64,000 bases of DNA from Tolumonas sp008015085. GTDB lineage: Bacteria > Pseudomonadota > Gammaproteobacteria > Enterobacterales > Aeromonadaceae. The stretch is taken from contig JAJUJX010000002.1 in assembly GCA_029265125.1 (NCBI GenBank), forward strand, positions 186,001 to 250,000, given 5' to 3'. The stretch's first letter is position 1; each line of letters opens with the position of its first letter. The notes under the pieces are model-generated. The model made no database searches, was not told the origin of the DNA, and saw only the letters and a list, made by a program, of their open reading frames with translations. Of the stretch, positions 32,711 through 41,042 are shown in pieces. A program made the position numbers and the translations under genes.

Positions 32711-32727
32711 GTATTACGTTTTAACGC

Positions 32728-33438
32728 TCAATCATCGGCTTCATGTTCCGGATCGAAACGGTTAATCAGGTTATCTTTCCGACCTAACGCTTTTGCCAGC
32801 CATGGTGGCAGTTGACTACCGAGAATGCCTGTCAATTCAGCTAATTGGGTTTCGATCTTAGGATCACGTTTTATTTTGATCGGATGGATACCATGACGAA
32901 TAACCCGCGCTGCCGCCGGGCCACCAATGGACTCACAAAAGAGTAAATGGCAACCCTTCAGCAATTCAGCCCGAACTTCATTGTTCTCACTACCGGAGGT
33001 ATTTTCTTCCGCATCCTGCGAAGACATCCGGCGGATATCAACCAGACGGGCATTTTTCTCGTTAACCTGATAAATGAAAAACAGCGGGCATTTACCGAAA
33101 TGGCCGTTCACGTTGAGGCCATCGCTTGAGGCAAAAGCGACTTTCAATTGCCCTTCGCTTTCCCCTGCAGAGACGGGGCGAGGGTCAAGATGTGACGGTA
33201 ATTCACCATGCAGGCAAGCTACCACTGACTTCCAGCGCTCATCGTCAAAACTTGTCATTCCTTCTGGCGGCGATTTTTTCAGATCGTTCAGTGTCAGTTT
33301 GCTTAGTTGTGCCGTGCTCAGCGGACCATCCAGAACACCGCAGATCCAGTCAAACAGAAAATTGTGCTCCACTTCGGGAACAGCCTGTGCCAGTGCGATC
33401 AACCGCCAATAAACCTGACTTTCCAGCAGAGTATTCAT
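32728..33438 (-). CDS. nifY: nitrogenase cofactor-insertion protein
   Basis: A 236-residue NifY, which in Klebsiella binds cofactor-free NifDK and helps FeMo-co insertion. The N-terminal ~90 residues are a small helical domain (SQVYWRLIALAQAVPEVEHN). The C-terminal cofactor-binding domain shows LKVAFASSDGLNVNGHFGKCPLFFIYQ, CHLLFCESIGGPAAARVIRHGIHPIKI and the closing LPPWLAKAL. I took the ATG at 33438 after AGGAGG; an earlier in-frame start lies further upstream. It is the last gene of nifHDKTY. It could equally be grouped with NafY. Confidence 0.9.
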   Translation of the reverse strand: MNTLLESQVYWRLIALAQAVPEVEHNFLFDWICGVLDGPLSTAQLSKLTLNDLKKSPPEGMTSFDDERWKSVVACLHGELPSHLDPRPVSAGESEGQLKVAFASSDGLNVNGHFGKCPLFFIYQVNEKNARLVDIRRMSSQDAEENTSGSENNEVRAELLKGCHLLFCESIGGPAAARVIRHGIHPIKIKRDPKIETQLAELTGILGSQLPPWLAKALGRKDNLINRFDPEHEADD

Positions 33439-33462
33439 CGTTGCCTCCTGACGTTTAGTCAC

Positions 33463-33678
33463 TTATTCATCACTGGCGCGATTCAGACGCAGGGTAACTG
33501 GCAAAGAGGGTTTTCCCTGTGGTTTCAGGAAATAGGCTTCGCCATTATCCAGTTCAACGCGTCCTCCCCAGTTGTCATCTGCATCAAATTCAAGCTGTGC
33601 AACTTTAGCTTCCAAATCACGTTTTGCGATGTAGCAATACAGACCATCATCGTGTTGACGGAACATAATGTTAGGCAT
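33463..33678 (-). CDS. nifT: NifT/FixU protein
   Basis: A 71-residue small protein of the NifT/FixU family, found downstream of nifHDK in many diazotrophs; its role is not essential in tested organisms and remains unclear. The family pattern is MPNIMFRQHDDGLYCYIAKRDLE then GGRVELDNGEAYFLKP. ATG at 33678 follows AAGGAGTTG. It lies 129 bases after nifK, with hairpins between them, and 24 bases before nifY. Confidence 0.9.
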   Translation of the reverse strand: MPNIMFRQHDDGLYCYIAKRDLEAKVAQLEFDADDNWGGRVELDNGEAYFLKPQGKPSLPVTLRLNRASDE

Positions 33679-33731
33679 ATGACAACTCCTTCCCGTTGTA
33701 ACCTATTGAATTGTGAACTATAGAGACAAGT

Positions 33732-33795
33732 AAGCCCGGATCGTTGCAAGAACAGTTCCGGGCTTTGATTCAGAGCTGGCAGCTTGCCTGCTCTG
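33732..33795 (-). terminator. two hairpins between nifK and nifT
   Basis: Stem AAGCCCGGA / TCCGGGCTT (33732-33740, 33757-33765) and a second hairpin CAGAGC-T-GGCA / TGCC-T-GCTCTG (33771-33795). Neither has a strong T-run on the minus strand, so they more likely slow decay or partly terminate the nifHDK message than stop it outright. Confidence 0.5.
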
Positions 33796-33807
33796 GAATT
33801 ACAACGA

Positions 33808-35373
33808 TTAACGAACCAGGTCGAAGTTGTAATCGGTCTTGCCCAGTTCCATGGTTTCGCTGTCCAGTTTTTCCAGAACGGCGTTCACCAGTGTGGTCAG
33901 GATGTACATAGCACCTTCATAGCCCAGCGTGGTCATGCGATGCAGGTGGTGACGATCGAAGATTGGGAAACCTAGACGGATCAGCGGAACTTCAAACGCT
34001 TTACCTTTTGCCAGGGTGTCACGTTGAATGAACTTGCCGTATGAGTTACCAATCATGAAGTCAGGTTTGCTGGTGAACATCAGTGAGCGGAAGTGCCACA
34101 GGTCGTTACCAACATACACTTCGCTGTCTTGGCCGTAAGGTGATTCTGACAGCATTTTTTCAATGGCTTTTTTCCATTTTTTGCTGCCGTTCTGGCACAG
34201 GATCACGGTTGGTTCACAGCCCAGTTCGAGCAGGAATTTCACCAGACCTTCAACAAAGTCAGGGTCGCCATACACACCGAATTTCTTACCATGTAACCAG
34301 GTGTGAGAGTCGGTGATCATATCAACCAGACGGCCACGTTCCAGTTCCAGAGAAGCAGGGATTGGTTTGCCAGTCAGTTCTGAGACTTTCATCAGGAAGT
34401 CATCAGTCCATTCCAGACCCATAGGGTATTTCAGCTCAGTACCCGGCTGGTTCCACTGTTCTTTAACCACTTTCTTGGTTTTCACCAGGTGCCATGGTTG
34501 CAGCATCAGGGTATCGATCGCGTTTGGCGCATCTTTCATTTCAGCCTGAGTAGTGCCACCCGCATACATGCGGTATTCACCGTCAGATGGGGTATCCAAT
34601 ACTTCTGATGGGTCAGACAGCATAGAGAAAGGCACACCCATTTCGGTCATCATGCGTTTCAGAACGCGGTAGTTACCCAGATAGGTTTCAAAACCGGTTA
34701 CGATGTTCAGTTTGCCATTGCTACCAACGGTGTAGTCACCTTCAGAAGTGAAGGTATTGGCAAAACCTTCAAACATGTTGTCCCAACCCGTAATGTGGCT
34801 GCCCACGAAACTTGGGGTATGTGCATAAGGCACTGGGAACTCTTTCGGAATAAAGCCGTCTTTTTTCGCGTTATTAGTGAACGCCTGTAAGTCGTCACCG
34901 ATAACTTCTGCCATACAGGTAGTAGACACAGCAATCATTTCTGGTTTGTAAAGCGCCAGGGCGTTTTGCAGACCATCGTTCATGTTGGCATGACCACCGA
35001 ATACCGCAGCATCTTCAGTCATTGAGTCAGAGACACAAGCAACAGGCTCACGGAAATGACGGTTGAAATAAGTACGGAAGTAAGCCACACAACCTTGAGA
35101 GCCATGCACGTAAGGCAGCGTTTTCTCAAAACCCAGTGAGCACAATACAGCACCCAGAGGCTGACACGCTTTTGCAGGGTCAATGGTCAGGGCTTCACGT
35201 TTGAAGTTCAGATCTTTATATTCTTCAGTGGTAGTCCACTCGAAGACTTCACGAACTTTCTCAGCACCATACGCTTCTTCATATTTAGCGTGTTTATCAG
35301 CAAATAAATTCTGATATTCATCCTGTTCAAACAATGGGTAACAGGATTTGATGTTCTCAATAGTCTGACTCAT
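33808..35373 (-). CDS. nifK: nitrogenase MoFe protein beta chain
   Basis: The beta subunit of dinitrogenase, which shares the P-cluster with NifD. The 521-residue product has the P-cluster cysteines at 70 (PAKACQPLG), 95 (HGSQGCVAYF) and 153 (VSTTCMAEVIGDD), the same numbers as the Azotobacter enzyme, and the TRVHFRHFREPVAC-like RTYFNRHFREPVAC stretch. ATG at 35373 follows AAGGAGAA. It is 65 bases after nifD. No odd features. Confidence 0.97.
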   Translation of the reverse strand: MSQTIENIKSCYPLFEQDEYQNLFADKHAKYEEAYGAEKVREVFEWTTTEEYKDLNFKREALTIDPAKACQPLGAVLCSLGFEKTLPYVHGSQGCVAYFRTYFNRHFREPVACVSDSMTEDAAVFGGHANMNDGLQNALALYKPEMIAVSTTCMAEVIGDDLQAFTNNAKKDGFIPKEFPVPYAHTPSFVGSHITGWDNMFEGFANTFTSEGDYTVGSNGKLNIVTGFETYLGNYRVLKRMMTEMGVPFSMLSDPSEVLDTPSDGEYRMYAGGTTQAEMKDAPNAIDTLMLQPWHLVKTKKVVKEQWNQPGTELKYPMGLEWTDDFLMKVSELTGKPIPASLELERGRLVDMITDSHTWLHGKKFGVYGDPDFVEGLVKFLLELGCEPTVILCQNGSKKWKKAIEKMLSESPYGQDSEVYVGNDLWHFRSLMFTSKPDFMIGNSYGKFIQRDTLAKGKAFEVPLIRLGFPIFDRHHLHRMTTLGYEGAMYILTTLVNAVLEKLDSETMELGKTDYNFDLVR

Positions 35374-35438
35374 AACATTCTCCTTCCCGCGTCACTCATC
35401 TGTGAACTAACGGGTAAATGGAACAACAACCGAGGTCA

Positions 35439-36884
35439 TTAAGCACTTTTCTTCCATGGTGCGGTCTGTTTTGACCAGCATGGGTTGTTGAGTGTCATAT
35501 CCATGTCACGCGCGAAAATCGCGAATCCATCGTAACCGTGGTACGGGCCTGAGTAGTCCCAGGAGTGCATCTGACGGAATGGGATACCCATTTTCTGGAA
35601 GATGAACTTCTCTTTGATCCCTGAACCTACCAGATCCGGTTTCACTGCTTTAACGAACTCTTCTAACTCGTAACCAGTTACGTCGTCGAACAGCAGCGTT
35701 GCTTCTGGCAACTCTTTCAACGTACGGTCGTAGTCATCGTTATGCGCGAATTCATAACCAGCACCGACGATTTCCATACCCAAGTCCTCGTATGCACCGA
35801 TCACATGGCGTGGGCGCAGACCACCGACATACAGCATGACTTTTTTGCCTTCCAGACGCGGACGGTATTTCTCAATCACCGCTTTAGTCTGAGCTTCATA
35901 CTTAGCAATGACTGCTTCGGCATTTTTCTGAATGGTTTCATCGAACTGAGCCGCGATTTTGCGCAGAGATTCGGCAATTTTAGTTGGGCCAAAGAAGTTA
36001 TATTCCATCCATGGGATGTCATACTTCTCTTCCATATGACGCGAGATGTAGTTCATTGAACGGTAGCAATGCACCAGGTTCATTTTCACTTTTGGCGTGT
36101 TTTCCATCTCAGCCAAGGTACCGTCACCAGACCACTGAGCCACCACGCGCAAACCGATCTCTTCCAGCAGAATGCGTGAAGACCAAGCGTCACCACCGAT
36201 GTTATAGTCACCGATAATAGCGACATCGTAAGGCGTACCTTCGAATTCAGCGTCATCACGGTTGCCTAAAATCCAGTCACGAACCACGTCGTTAGCAATG
36301 TGGTGACCTAAAGACTGAGACACACCGCGGAAACCTTCACAGCGCACAGGCACAACTGTTTTACCGGTTGCAGCTTTAGCTTGTTTGGCTACAGACTCGA
36401 TATCGTCACCAATCAGACCGACCGGACATTCAGATTGGATGGTGATCCCTTTAGACAGAGGAAACAACATTTCCATTTCTTCGATGATTTTCGCCAGTTT
36501 TTTATCACCACCGAAAACGATGTCTTTTTCCTGGAAGTCAGAAGTGAAGTTCATGGTGCCGAAGCTGTTCACCCCGGTCACACCGGTGTAGTAGTTACGG
36601 CGGCCAGCGCGAGAGTACGCACCACAACCCACAGGACCATGAGATAAGTGGATCATGTCTTTGATTGGGCCGAAAACTACCCCTTTAGAACCGGCGTAAG
36701 CACAACCACGGATGGTCATGACACCAGGCAGTGATTTACGGTTAGAGGTAATGCATTTGCTGGCTTTTTCCAGCGATGGATCGTTCACGGTCAGGTGTTT
36801 TTTACGATCCTTACGCGCTTTCTCCGGGTAAACTTCGAGAACTTCCTGGATTAGCGCCTCATTTTGTTCGCGTGTTCTGGTCAT
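35439..36884 (-). CDS. nifD: nitrogenase MoFe protein alpha chain
   Basis: The alpha subunit carrying FeMo-cofactor, where N2 is reduced. The 481-residue product has P-cluster cysteines at 61 (TIRGCAYAG), 87 (PVGCGAY) and 153 (SECPVGLIGDD), FeMo-co Cys273 (VHCYRSMNY) and His440 (RQMHSWDYSGPYHG), and active-site Gln190 and His194 in SQSLGHHIAND. All are one or two numbers lower than in Azotobacter because of a shorter N terminus. SD AAGGA before ATG. A stable GC hairpin lies between nifH and nifD. Confidence 0.97.
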   Translation of the reverse strand: MTRTREQNEALIQEVLEVYPEKARKDRKKHLTVNDPSLEKASKCITSNRKSLPGVMTIRGCAYAGSKGVVFGPIKDMIHLSHGPVGCGAYSRAGRRNYYTGVTGVNSFGTMNFTSDFQEKDIVFGGDKKLAKIIEEMEMLFPLSKGITIQSECPVGLIGDDIESVAKQAKAATGKTVVPVRCEGFRGVSQSLGHHIANDVVRDWILGNRDDAEFEGTPYDVAIIGDYNIGGDAWSSRILLEEIGLRVVAQWSGDGTLAEMENTPKVKMNLVHCYRSMNYISRHMEEKYDIPWMEYNFFGPTKIAESLRKIAAQFDETIQKNAEAVIAKYEAQTKAVIEKYRPRLEGKKVMLYVGGLRPRHVIGAYEDLGMEIVGAGYEFAHNDDYDRTLKELPEATLLFDDVTGYELEEFVKAVKPDLVGSGIKEKFIFQKMGIPFRQMHSWDYSGPYHGYDGFAIFARDMDMTLNNPCWSKQTAPWKKSA

Positions 36885-36914
36885 AGCGGTATCCTTCCTG
36901 ATTGCTCTGCTCCT

Positions 36915-36934
36915 GGCGAGGCCTTCGCCTCGCC
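36915..36934 (-). other. nifH-nifD intergenic hairpin
   Basis: Perfect 8-bp stem GGCGAGGC / GCCTCGCC (36915-36922, 36927-36934) with a four-base loop, GAAG on the transcript. No T-run. Probably stabilises the nifH 3' end to give more NifH than NifDK. Confidence 0.6.
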
Positions 36935-36950
36935 TATGGAGGGCTTGTCA

Positions 36951-37835
36951 TTAAGCTGTAGCAGCTTCTTCTGCAGCGGTTTTACCGATGATGGATTCGT
37001 CTTCTGCATCCATGATGCCGAATTCCATCAGCAGAGCTTCCAGTTCGTCCATGGTGACTGGAGTTGGCACAACCAGCAGTTTGTTATCCACTACTTTACG
37101 AGCCAGAGTGCGGTACTCATCTGCTTGCTGACATTTAGGATCGTACTCAATAACAGTCATACGACGGATTTCAGCGCGTTGTACGATGTTGTCGCGCGGT
37201 ACGAAGTGAATCATCTGAGTACCCAGCTTTTCAGCCAGAGCGATGATCAATTCATCTTCACGGTCAGTTTTACGAGAGTTACAGATCAGACCACCCAGAC
37301 GTACTGAACCAGATTTCGCGTATTTCACGATACCTTTAGAGATGTTGTTCGCAGCGTACATTGCCATCATTTCGCCAGAGCAAACGATGTAGATTTCCTG
37401 TGCTTTGTTTTCACGGATTGGCATCGCGAAACCACCACACACAACGTCACCCAGTACGTCGTAGAATACGAAATCCAGATCTTCTTCGTATGCGCCTTCT
37501 TCTTCCAGGAAGTTGATAGCAGTGATAACACCACGACCAGCACAACCAACTCCTGGCTCAGGACCACCAGACTCTGCACAGCGAACTCCGCCGTAACCGA
37601 TCTGCAGCACATCTTCCAGTTCCAGGTCTTCAACAGAACCTTTCTCTGCCGCCATTTCCATGATGGTGTTTTGTGCTTTTGCGTGCAGGATCAAACGGGT
37701 AGAATCCGCTTTCGGGTCACAACCGATGATCATTACTTTTTTACCCATTTCTGCTAATGCAGACACCAGATTCTGAGTAGTGGTTGATTTACCGATACCA
37801 CCTTTTCCATAGATTGCGCATTGACGTAAGGCCAT
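36951..37835 (-). CDS. nifH: nitrogenase iron protein
   Basis: The homodimeric Fe protein that hydrolyses ATP and passes electrons to NifDK. The 294-residue product has the P-loop YGKGGIGKSTT, switch II DVLGDVVCGGF, and the [4Fe-4S] ligands Cys98 and Cys133. Arg101 in GCAGRGVIT is the residue modified by DraT in other bacteria, which fits the draG-draT genes at 8-10 kb. ATG at 37835 follows AAGGAGAATC. First gene of nifHDKTY with its own NifA-controlled promoter. Confidence 0.98.
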   Translation of the reverse strand: MALRQCAIYGKGGIGKSTTTQNLVSALAEMGKKVMIIGCDPKADSTRLILHAKAQNTIMEMAAEKGSVEDLELEDVLQIGYGGVRCAESGGPEPGVGCAGRGVITAINFLEEEGAYEEDLDFVFYDVLGDVVCGGFAMPIRENKAQEIYIVCSGEMMAMYAANNISKGIVKYAKSGSVRLGGLICNSRKTDREDELIIALAEKLGTQMIHFVPRDNIVQRAEIRRMTVIEYDPKCQQADEYRTLARKVVDNKLLVVPTPVTMDELEALLMEFGIMDAEDESIIGKTAAEEAATA

Positions 37836-37870
37836 GTCGATTCTCCTTATTGACGTTGACGTATATATAA

Positions 37871-37889
37871 ATGCACGTCACATACCAAC
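37871..37889 (-). promoter_or_regulatory. sigma54 promoter of nifHDKTY
   Basis: Minus strand TTGGTATGTGACGTGCAT: GG and GC ten bases apart, very similar in layout to the Klebsiella nifH promoter. ~36 bases before nifH. Confidence 0.8.
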
Positions 37890-37981
37890 CGGGACAAGTA
37901 ACATAACTTATTGATATAAATAGATAATTTAATTAATCGTGATTTCCGTCTCAGAATCGTTCAGTACAAACACGGGGTTTT

Positions 37982-37997
37982 TGTACGGAAATGAACA
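37982..37997 (-). promoter_or_regulatory. NifA upstream activator site (nifH)
   Basis: TGTACGGAAATGAACA, TGT-N10-ACA, ~97-112 bases upstream of the -24 element. It overlaps one arm of a GTACAAA/TTTGTAC inverted repeat (37965-37986). Confidence 0.75.
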
Positions 37998-38088
37998 AGA
38001 GAATGTCAGCTTTGTGAAGCGGCTCAAACTAATCTGCCAACCTGAATGCAATATCGGGATCTGAAACAAATTTTTCGTTTTCTACTCC

Positions 38089-38124
38089 GGATGACTACTC
38101 CTGCGAAAATAATGGCAAGGATGA
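38089..38124 (+). promoter_or_regulatory. candidate MalT boxes before malS
   Basis: Two direct GGATGA motifs (38089-38094, 38119-38124) exactly 30 bp apart, the second as AAGGATGAGG, upstream of malS. They resemble MalT sites (GGAKGA core). Confidence 0.4.
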
Positions 38125-38186
38125 GGCTGAACTAATACGGAAAGGCAGACTAATCTGACCCCAATCCGCATAGTCTGAGGATCGCT

Positions 38187-40244
38187 ATGAAACGCGTTGC
38201 TTTTCCGTTGTTATTCCTGTTATCACCGGTAGTATCGGCTCAATGGAGCCTTCCGGCATTTCCCGACTTTAAAGAATCGCCCAGCGGCATATTCAGCAGT
38301 GATGTCACACTGAAAAAAGGCGCCTACCCGCTCCGCTTTACTACTGATGGCCAGTGCTGGCAGCCTGAGACCGCCCCGAAGTTGAATCAAATGCTTTCAC
38401 TGCAACCTTGCGGTTCACAGCCCGTCATCAGCTGGCGCTTATACCGCGATGGGGAGTATCAGGTCCGTATTGATACCCGCAGCGGCACGCCTACTGTCCT
38501 GCTAAGTGTCAAAAGCACTGCGGTTAGTAATAACAGTAATCAGATACCACAATGCCCTATCAATGGCAGCAAACCACTGACTATCGATGTCAGCAAAACC
38601 TTCAGCGACGGCGAAACAGTACGTGATTACTACAGCGGACAAACAGCGGTGGTCGAACAAGGAAAAATAACGCTGCAACCAGCGAAAGAAAGCGGTGGCT
38701 TTCTACTGTTAGAACCAGCCTCGACAACAGGGGCTGCACCATTCAGCTGGCATAACGCGACCATCTATTTCGCACTAACTGATCGCTTCGCTAATGGCAA
38801 CCCAGCCAATGATCACAGCTATGGACGTCATAGTGACGGGCAACAGGAGATTGCTACCTTCCACGGAGGGGATCTGGCGGGTCTCACCAGTAAGCTCGAT
38901 TATCTGCAGCAACTCGGTGTCAATGCACTGTGGATCAGCTCACCACTGGAGCAGATCCACGGCTGGATTGGCGGCGGCAACAACGGTGATTTTCCACATT
39001 ACGCCTATCACGGGTATTACACACTCGACTGGACCAAGCTGGATGCCAACATGGGCACCGAACAGGATCTTAAAACGCTGATCAGCGAAGCCCACAAACG
39101 CGGCATTCGTATTTTGTTTGATATTGTCATGAATCATGTCGGTTATGCGACACTGGCTGACATGCAGGAATTCCAGTTCGGTTCCCTGCATCTGAATAAA
39201 GCAGAGCAGCAAAAACGGCTCGGCGAGCACTGGACTGACTGGAAACCCGGGAAAGGCGAAAACTGGCACAGCTTTAACAATTACATCAACTTTAGTAACG
39301 GTACGGCCTGGGAAAACTGGTGGGGGAAAAAATGGATACGCAGCGGGATCGGTAACTACGATGCCCCCGGTTATGACGACCTGACCATGTCATTGGCCTT
39401 TTTACCGGATGTTAAAACCGAATCCACCAAATCCAGTGGATTACCTAACTTTTATCGTTACAAGAAAGACTCCAACGCCAAAGAGATACCGGGATTCACA
39501 CCTCGCGATTATATAGTGCACTGGCTTAGTCAGTGGGTGCGTGATTATGGGATTGATGGCTTCCGCGTCGACACGGCGAAACATGTCGAAAAACCGGCCT
39601 GGGATCAGCTGAAAAAAGAGGCCTCTGCGGCACTGGCAGAATGGAAGCAGCAGCATCCGCAGGAGGCATTGGATCATGCACCATTCTGGATGACCGGTGA
39701 AGCCTGGGGACACGGCGTCATGCAGAGCGATTATTACCAGCATGGGTTTGACAGCATGATCAATTTTGATTTTCAGGATCAGGCGAAACAGGCACTGGGT
39801 TGCTACGCCAGTATTGATAGTACTTATCAGCAAATGGCTGAAAAGCTGCAGAGCATCAACGCGCTCAGTTATCTCTCCTCGCACGATACTCGCTTGTTTT
39901 TTAACGATGATGCTCGTAACGACATCAACAAGCAAAAACTGGCTGCTAACTTGTTACTGCTGGCACCGGGTGCCGTCCAGATTTATTACGGCGATGAGAG
40001 TGGTCGCACATTTGGCGCAACGGGTTCAGATCCGATCCAGGGAACCCGTTCCGACATGAACTGGAAGGAAATGAACGGCGAAAAAGCCGCACTGCTGGCT
40101 CACTGGCAGAAATTGAGTCAGTTCCGTGCCCGTCACCCGGCGATAGGCTCTGGTCTGCAAAGCACCGTGCATGATCCGCACTATTATGCTTTTAGTAGGA
40201 ACTATGGACCTGACAAGGTTATGGTGGTGTGGCAAGGAAAATGA
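38187..40244 (+). CDS. malS: periplasmic alpha-amylase
   Basis: A secreted GH13 enzyme that cuts maltodextrins in the periplasm. The 685-residue product has a signal peptide (MKRVAFPLLFLLSPVVSAQ), an N-terminal non-catalytic domain with cysteines (~55-130), then the barrel: DIVMNHVG, the nucleophile Asp in GFRVDTAKH, the acid Glu in MTGEAWGHG, and the third carboxylate in LSSHDTRLF. Layout and size fit E. coli MalS (676). ATG follows GAGGATCG. It is the only non-nif gene between nifH and nifQ, on the opposite strand, and splits the nif cluster. Its MalT-like sites suggest separate control. Confidence 0.9.
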   Translation: MKRVAFPLLFLLSPVVSAQWSLPAFPDFKESPSGIFSSDVTLKKGAYPLRFTTDGQCWQPETAPKLNQMLSLQPCGSQPVISWRLYRDGEYQVRIDTRSGTPTVLLSVKSTAVSNNSNQIPQCPINGSKPLTIDVSKTFSDGETVRDYYSGQTAVVEQGKITLQPAKESGGFLLLEPASTTGAAPFSWHNATIYFALTDRFANGNPANDHSYGRHSDGQQEIATFHGGDLAGLTSKLDYLQQLGVNALWISSPLEQIHGWIGGGNNGDFPHYAYHGYYTLDWTKLDANMGTEQDLKTLISEAHKRGIRILFDIVMNHVGYATLADMQEFQFGSLHLNKAEQQKRLGEHWTDWKPGKGENWHSFNNYINFSNGTAWENWWGKKWIRSGIGNYDAPGYDDLTMSLAFLPDVKTESTKSSGLPNFYRYKKDSNAKEIPGFTPRDYIVHWLSQWVRDYGIDGFRVDTAKHVEKPAWDQLKKEASAALAEWKQQHPQEALDHAPFWMTGEAWGHGVMQSDYYQHGFDSMINFDFQDQAKQALGCYASIDSTYQQMAEKLQSINALSYLSSHDTRLFFNDDARNDINKQKLAANLLLLAPGAVQIYYGDESGRTFGATGSDPIQGTRSDMNWKEMNGEKAALLAHWQKLSQFRARHPAIGSGLQSTVHDPHYYAFSRNYGPDKVMVVWQGK

Positions 40245-40245
40245 A

Positions 40246-40276
40246 AAAAATATCCCCGGCGAGACCGGGGATATTG
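40246..40276 (-). terminator. terminator of nifB-fdxN-nifQ (and malS)
   Basis: Perfect 11-bp stem AATATCCCCGG / CCGGGGATATT (40250-40260, 40266-40276), loop CGAGA; a run of T on the minus strand. Overlapping ends of convergent malS and nifQ. Confidence 0.8.
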
Positions 40277-40278
40277 AT

Positions 40279-40863
40279 TTAATCCGGAGCAAAACAGCTT
40301 GCCCGTTCATAACATGCCTGACAGCTGGGAGCCCGGCACATCATTCCGCCATCCTGCTCACAACGCTGACGATAGAAAAATTTTTTCCATCGCATATTCT
40401 GATCATTGAGCCGAACCAGTTCAGGAAAACAAGCCTGCATCAGTTCACGTAACTGCGCGCGGGAATCCAACCCCAGATCTTCCCATAAATGGCTGAAACC
40501 GATACTGGCATTGGCAATAATCGTCGCCATTTCCTTCACCTCAGGCCGGACGTAATTCAGTAACCACGTCTCCAATTCCTGACATTCATCCTGACGACCG
40601 TAACGCAGCTCTTCCATTAGTTGTTGCTTTTGTAATGTTTCAGTACTGAACACTGGTCCGATGGCCGCATCATCACATAACCGAGCATAACTTTTTTCAT
40701 CAAGCCCCATCTGACGTGGCAGACAAATATCACCGGCAACAAATTTCTGCAGCAACAAATGCAGCCAATATCGGGGATTAACCGCCATCTCATCAGACGC
40801 AGAAAAAGTCATCGCCGGATTCCATAACACTGTTTTTTCTGACATTAACTGACACTCGCGCAT
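40279..40863 (-). CDS. nifQ: molybdenum donor protein for FeMo-cofactor
   Basis: A 194-residue NifQ that carries a Mo-Fe-S cluster and gives molybdenum to NifEN/NifH. The C-terminal motif CRAPSCQACYERASC matches the family pattern C-x4-C-x2-C-x5-C exactly. The central region (GFSHLWEDLGLDSRAQLRELM, ACFPELVRLNDQNMRWKKFFYRQRC) is also typical. The start is either ATG 40863 (GAGGGGG five bases ahead) or ATG 40845, which overlaps the fdxN stop as TAATG; I kept the longer form. Last gene of nifB-fdxN-nifQ. Confidence 0.92.
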   Translation of the reverse strand: MRECQLMSEKTVLWNPAMTFSASDEMAVNPRYWLHLLLQKFVAGDICLPRQMGLDEKSYARLCDDAAIGPVFSTETLQKQQLMEELRYGRQDECQELETWLLNYVRPEVKEMATIIANASIGFSHLWEDLGLDSRAQLRELMQACFPELVRLNDQNMRWKKFFYRQRCEQDGGMMCRAPSCQACYERASCFAPD

Positions 40864-41042
40864 ATTGCCCCCTCAACCGGACAGACCAGACGGCAACGTG
40901 GGCCATCGGTATTTTCACGACATTCATTGCACCGGATCGCCTTGATGATAAACCGTCCACCCGCCTCAACAATGGCCTTACGTGGGCAAACCGGTTCACA
41001 GTTGTAACAACCAATACACAGTTCTGTGATTTGACATGCCAT
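40845..41042 (-). CDS. fdxN: 2[4Fe-4S] ferredoxin, nif-linked
   Basis: A 65-residue ferredoxin with CIGCYNCEPVCPRKAI for one [4Fe-4S] cluster and a longer-spaced second motif, CNECRENTDGPRCRLVCP, as in Alvin-type ferredoxins. FdxN proteins next to nifB supply electrons to NifB or nitrogenase. The start ATG at 41042 follows AAGGAGTGGC and overlaps the nifB stop as TAATG, so translation is coupled. The symbol is by position and type. Confidence 0.88.
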   Translation of the reverse strand: MACQITELCIGCYNCEPVCPRKAIVEAGGRFIIKAIRCNECRENTDGPRCRLVCPVEGAICASVS

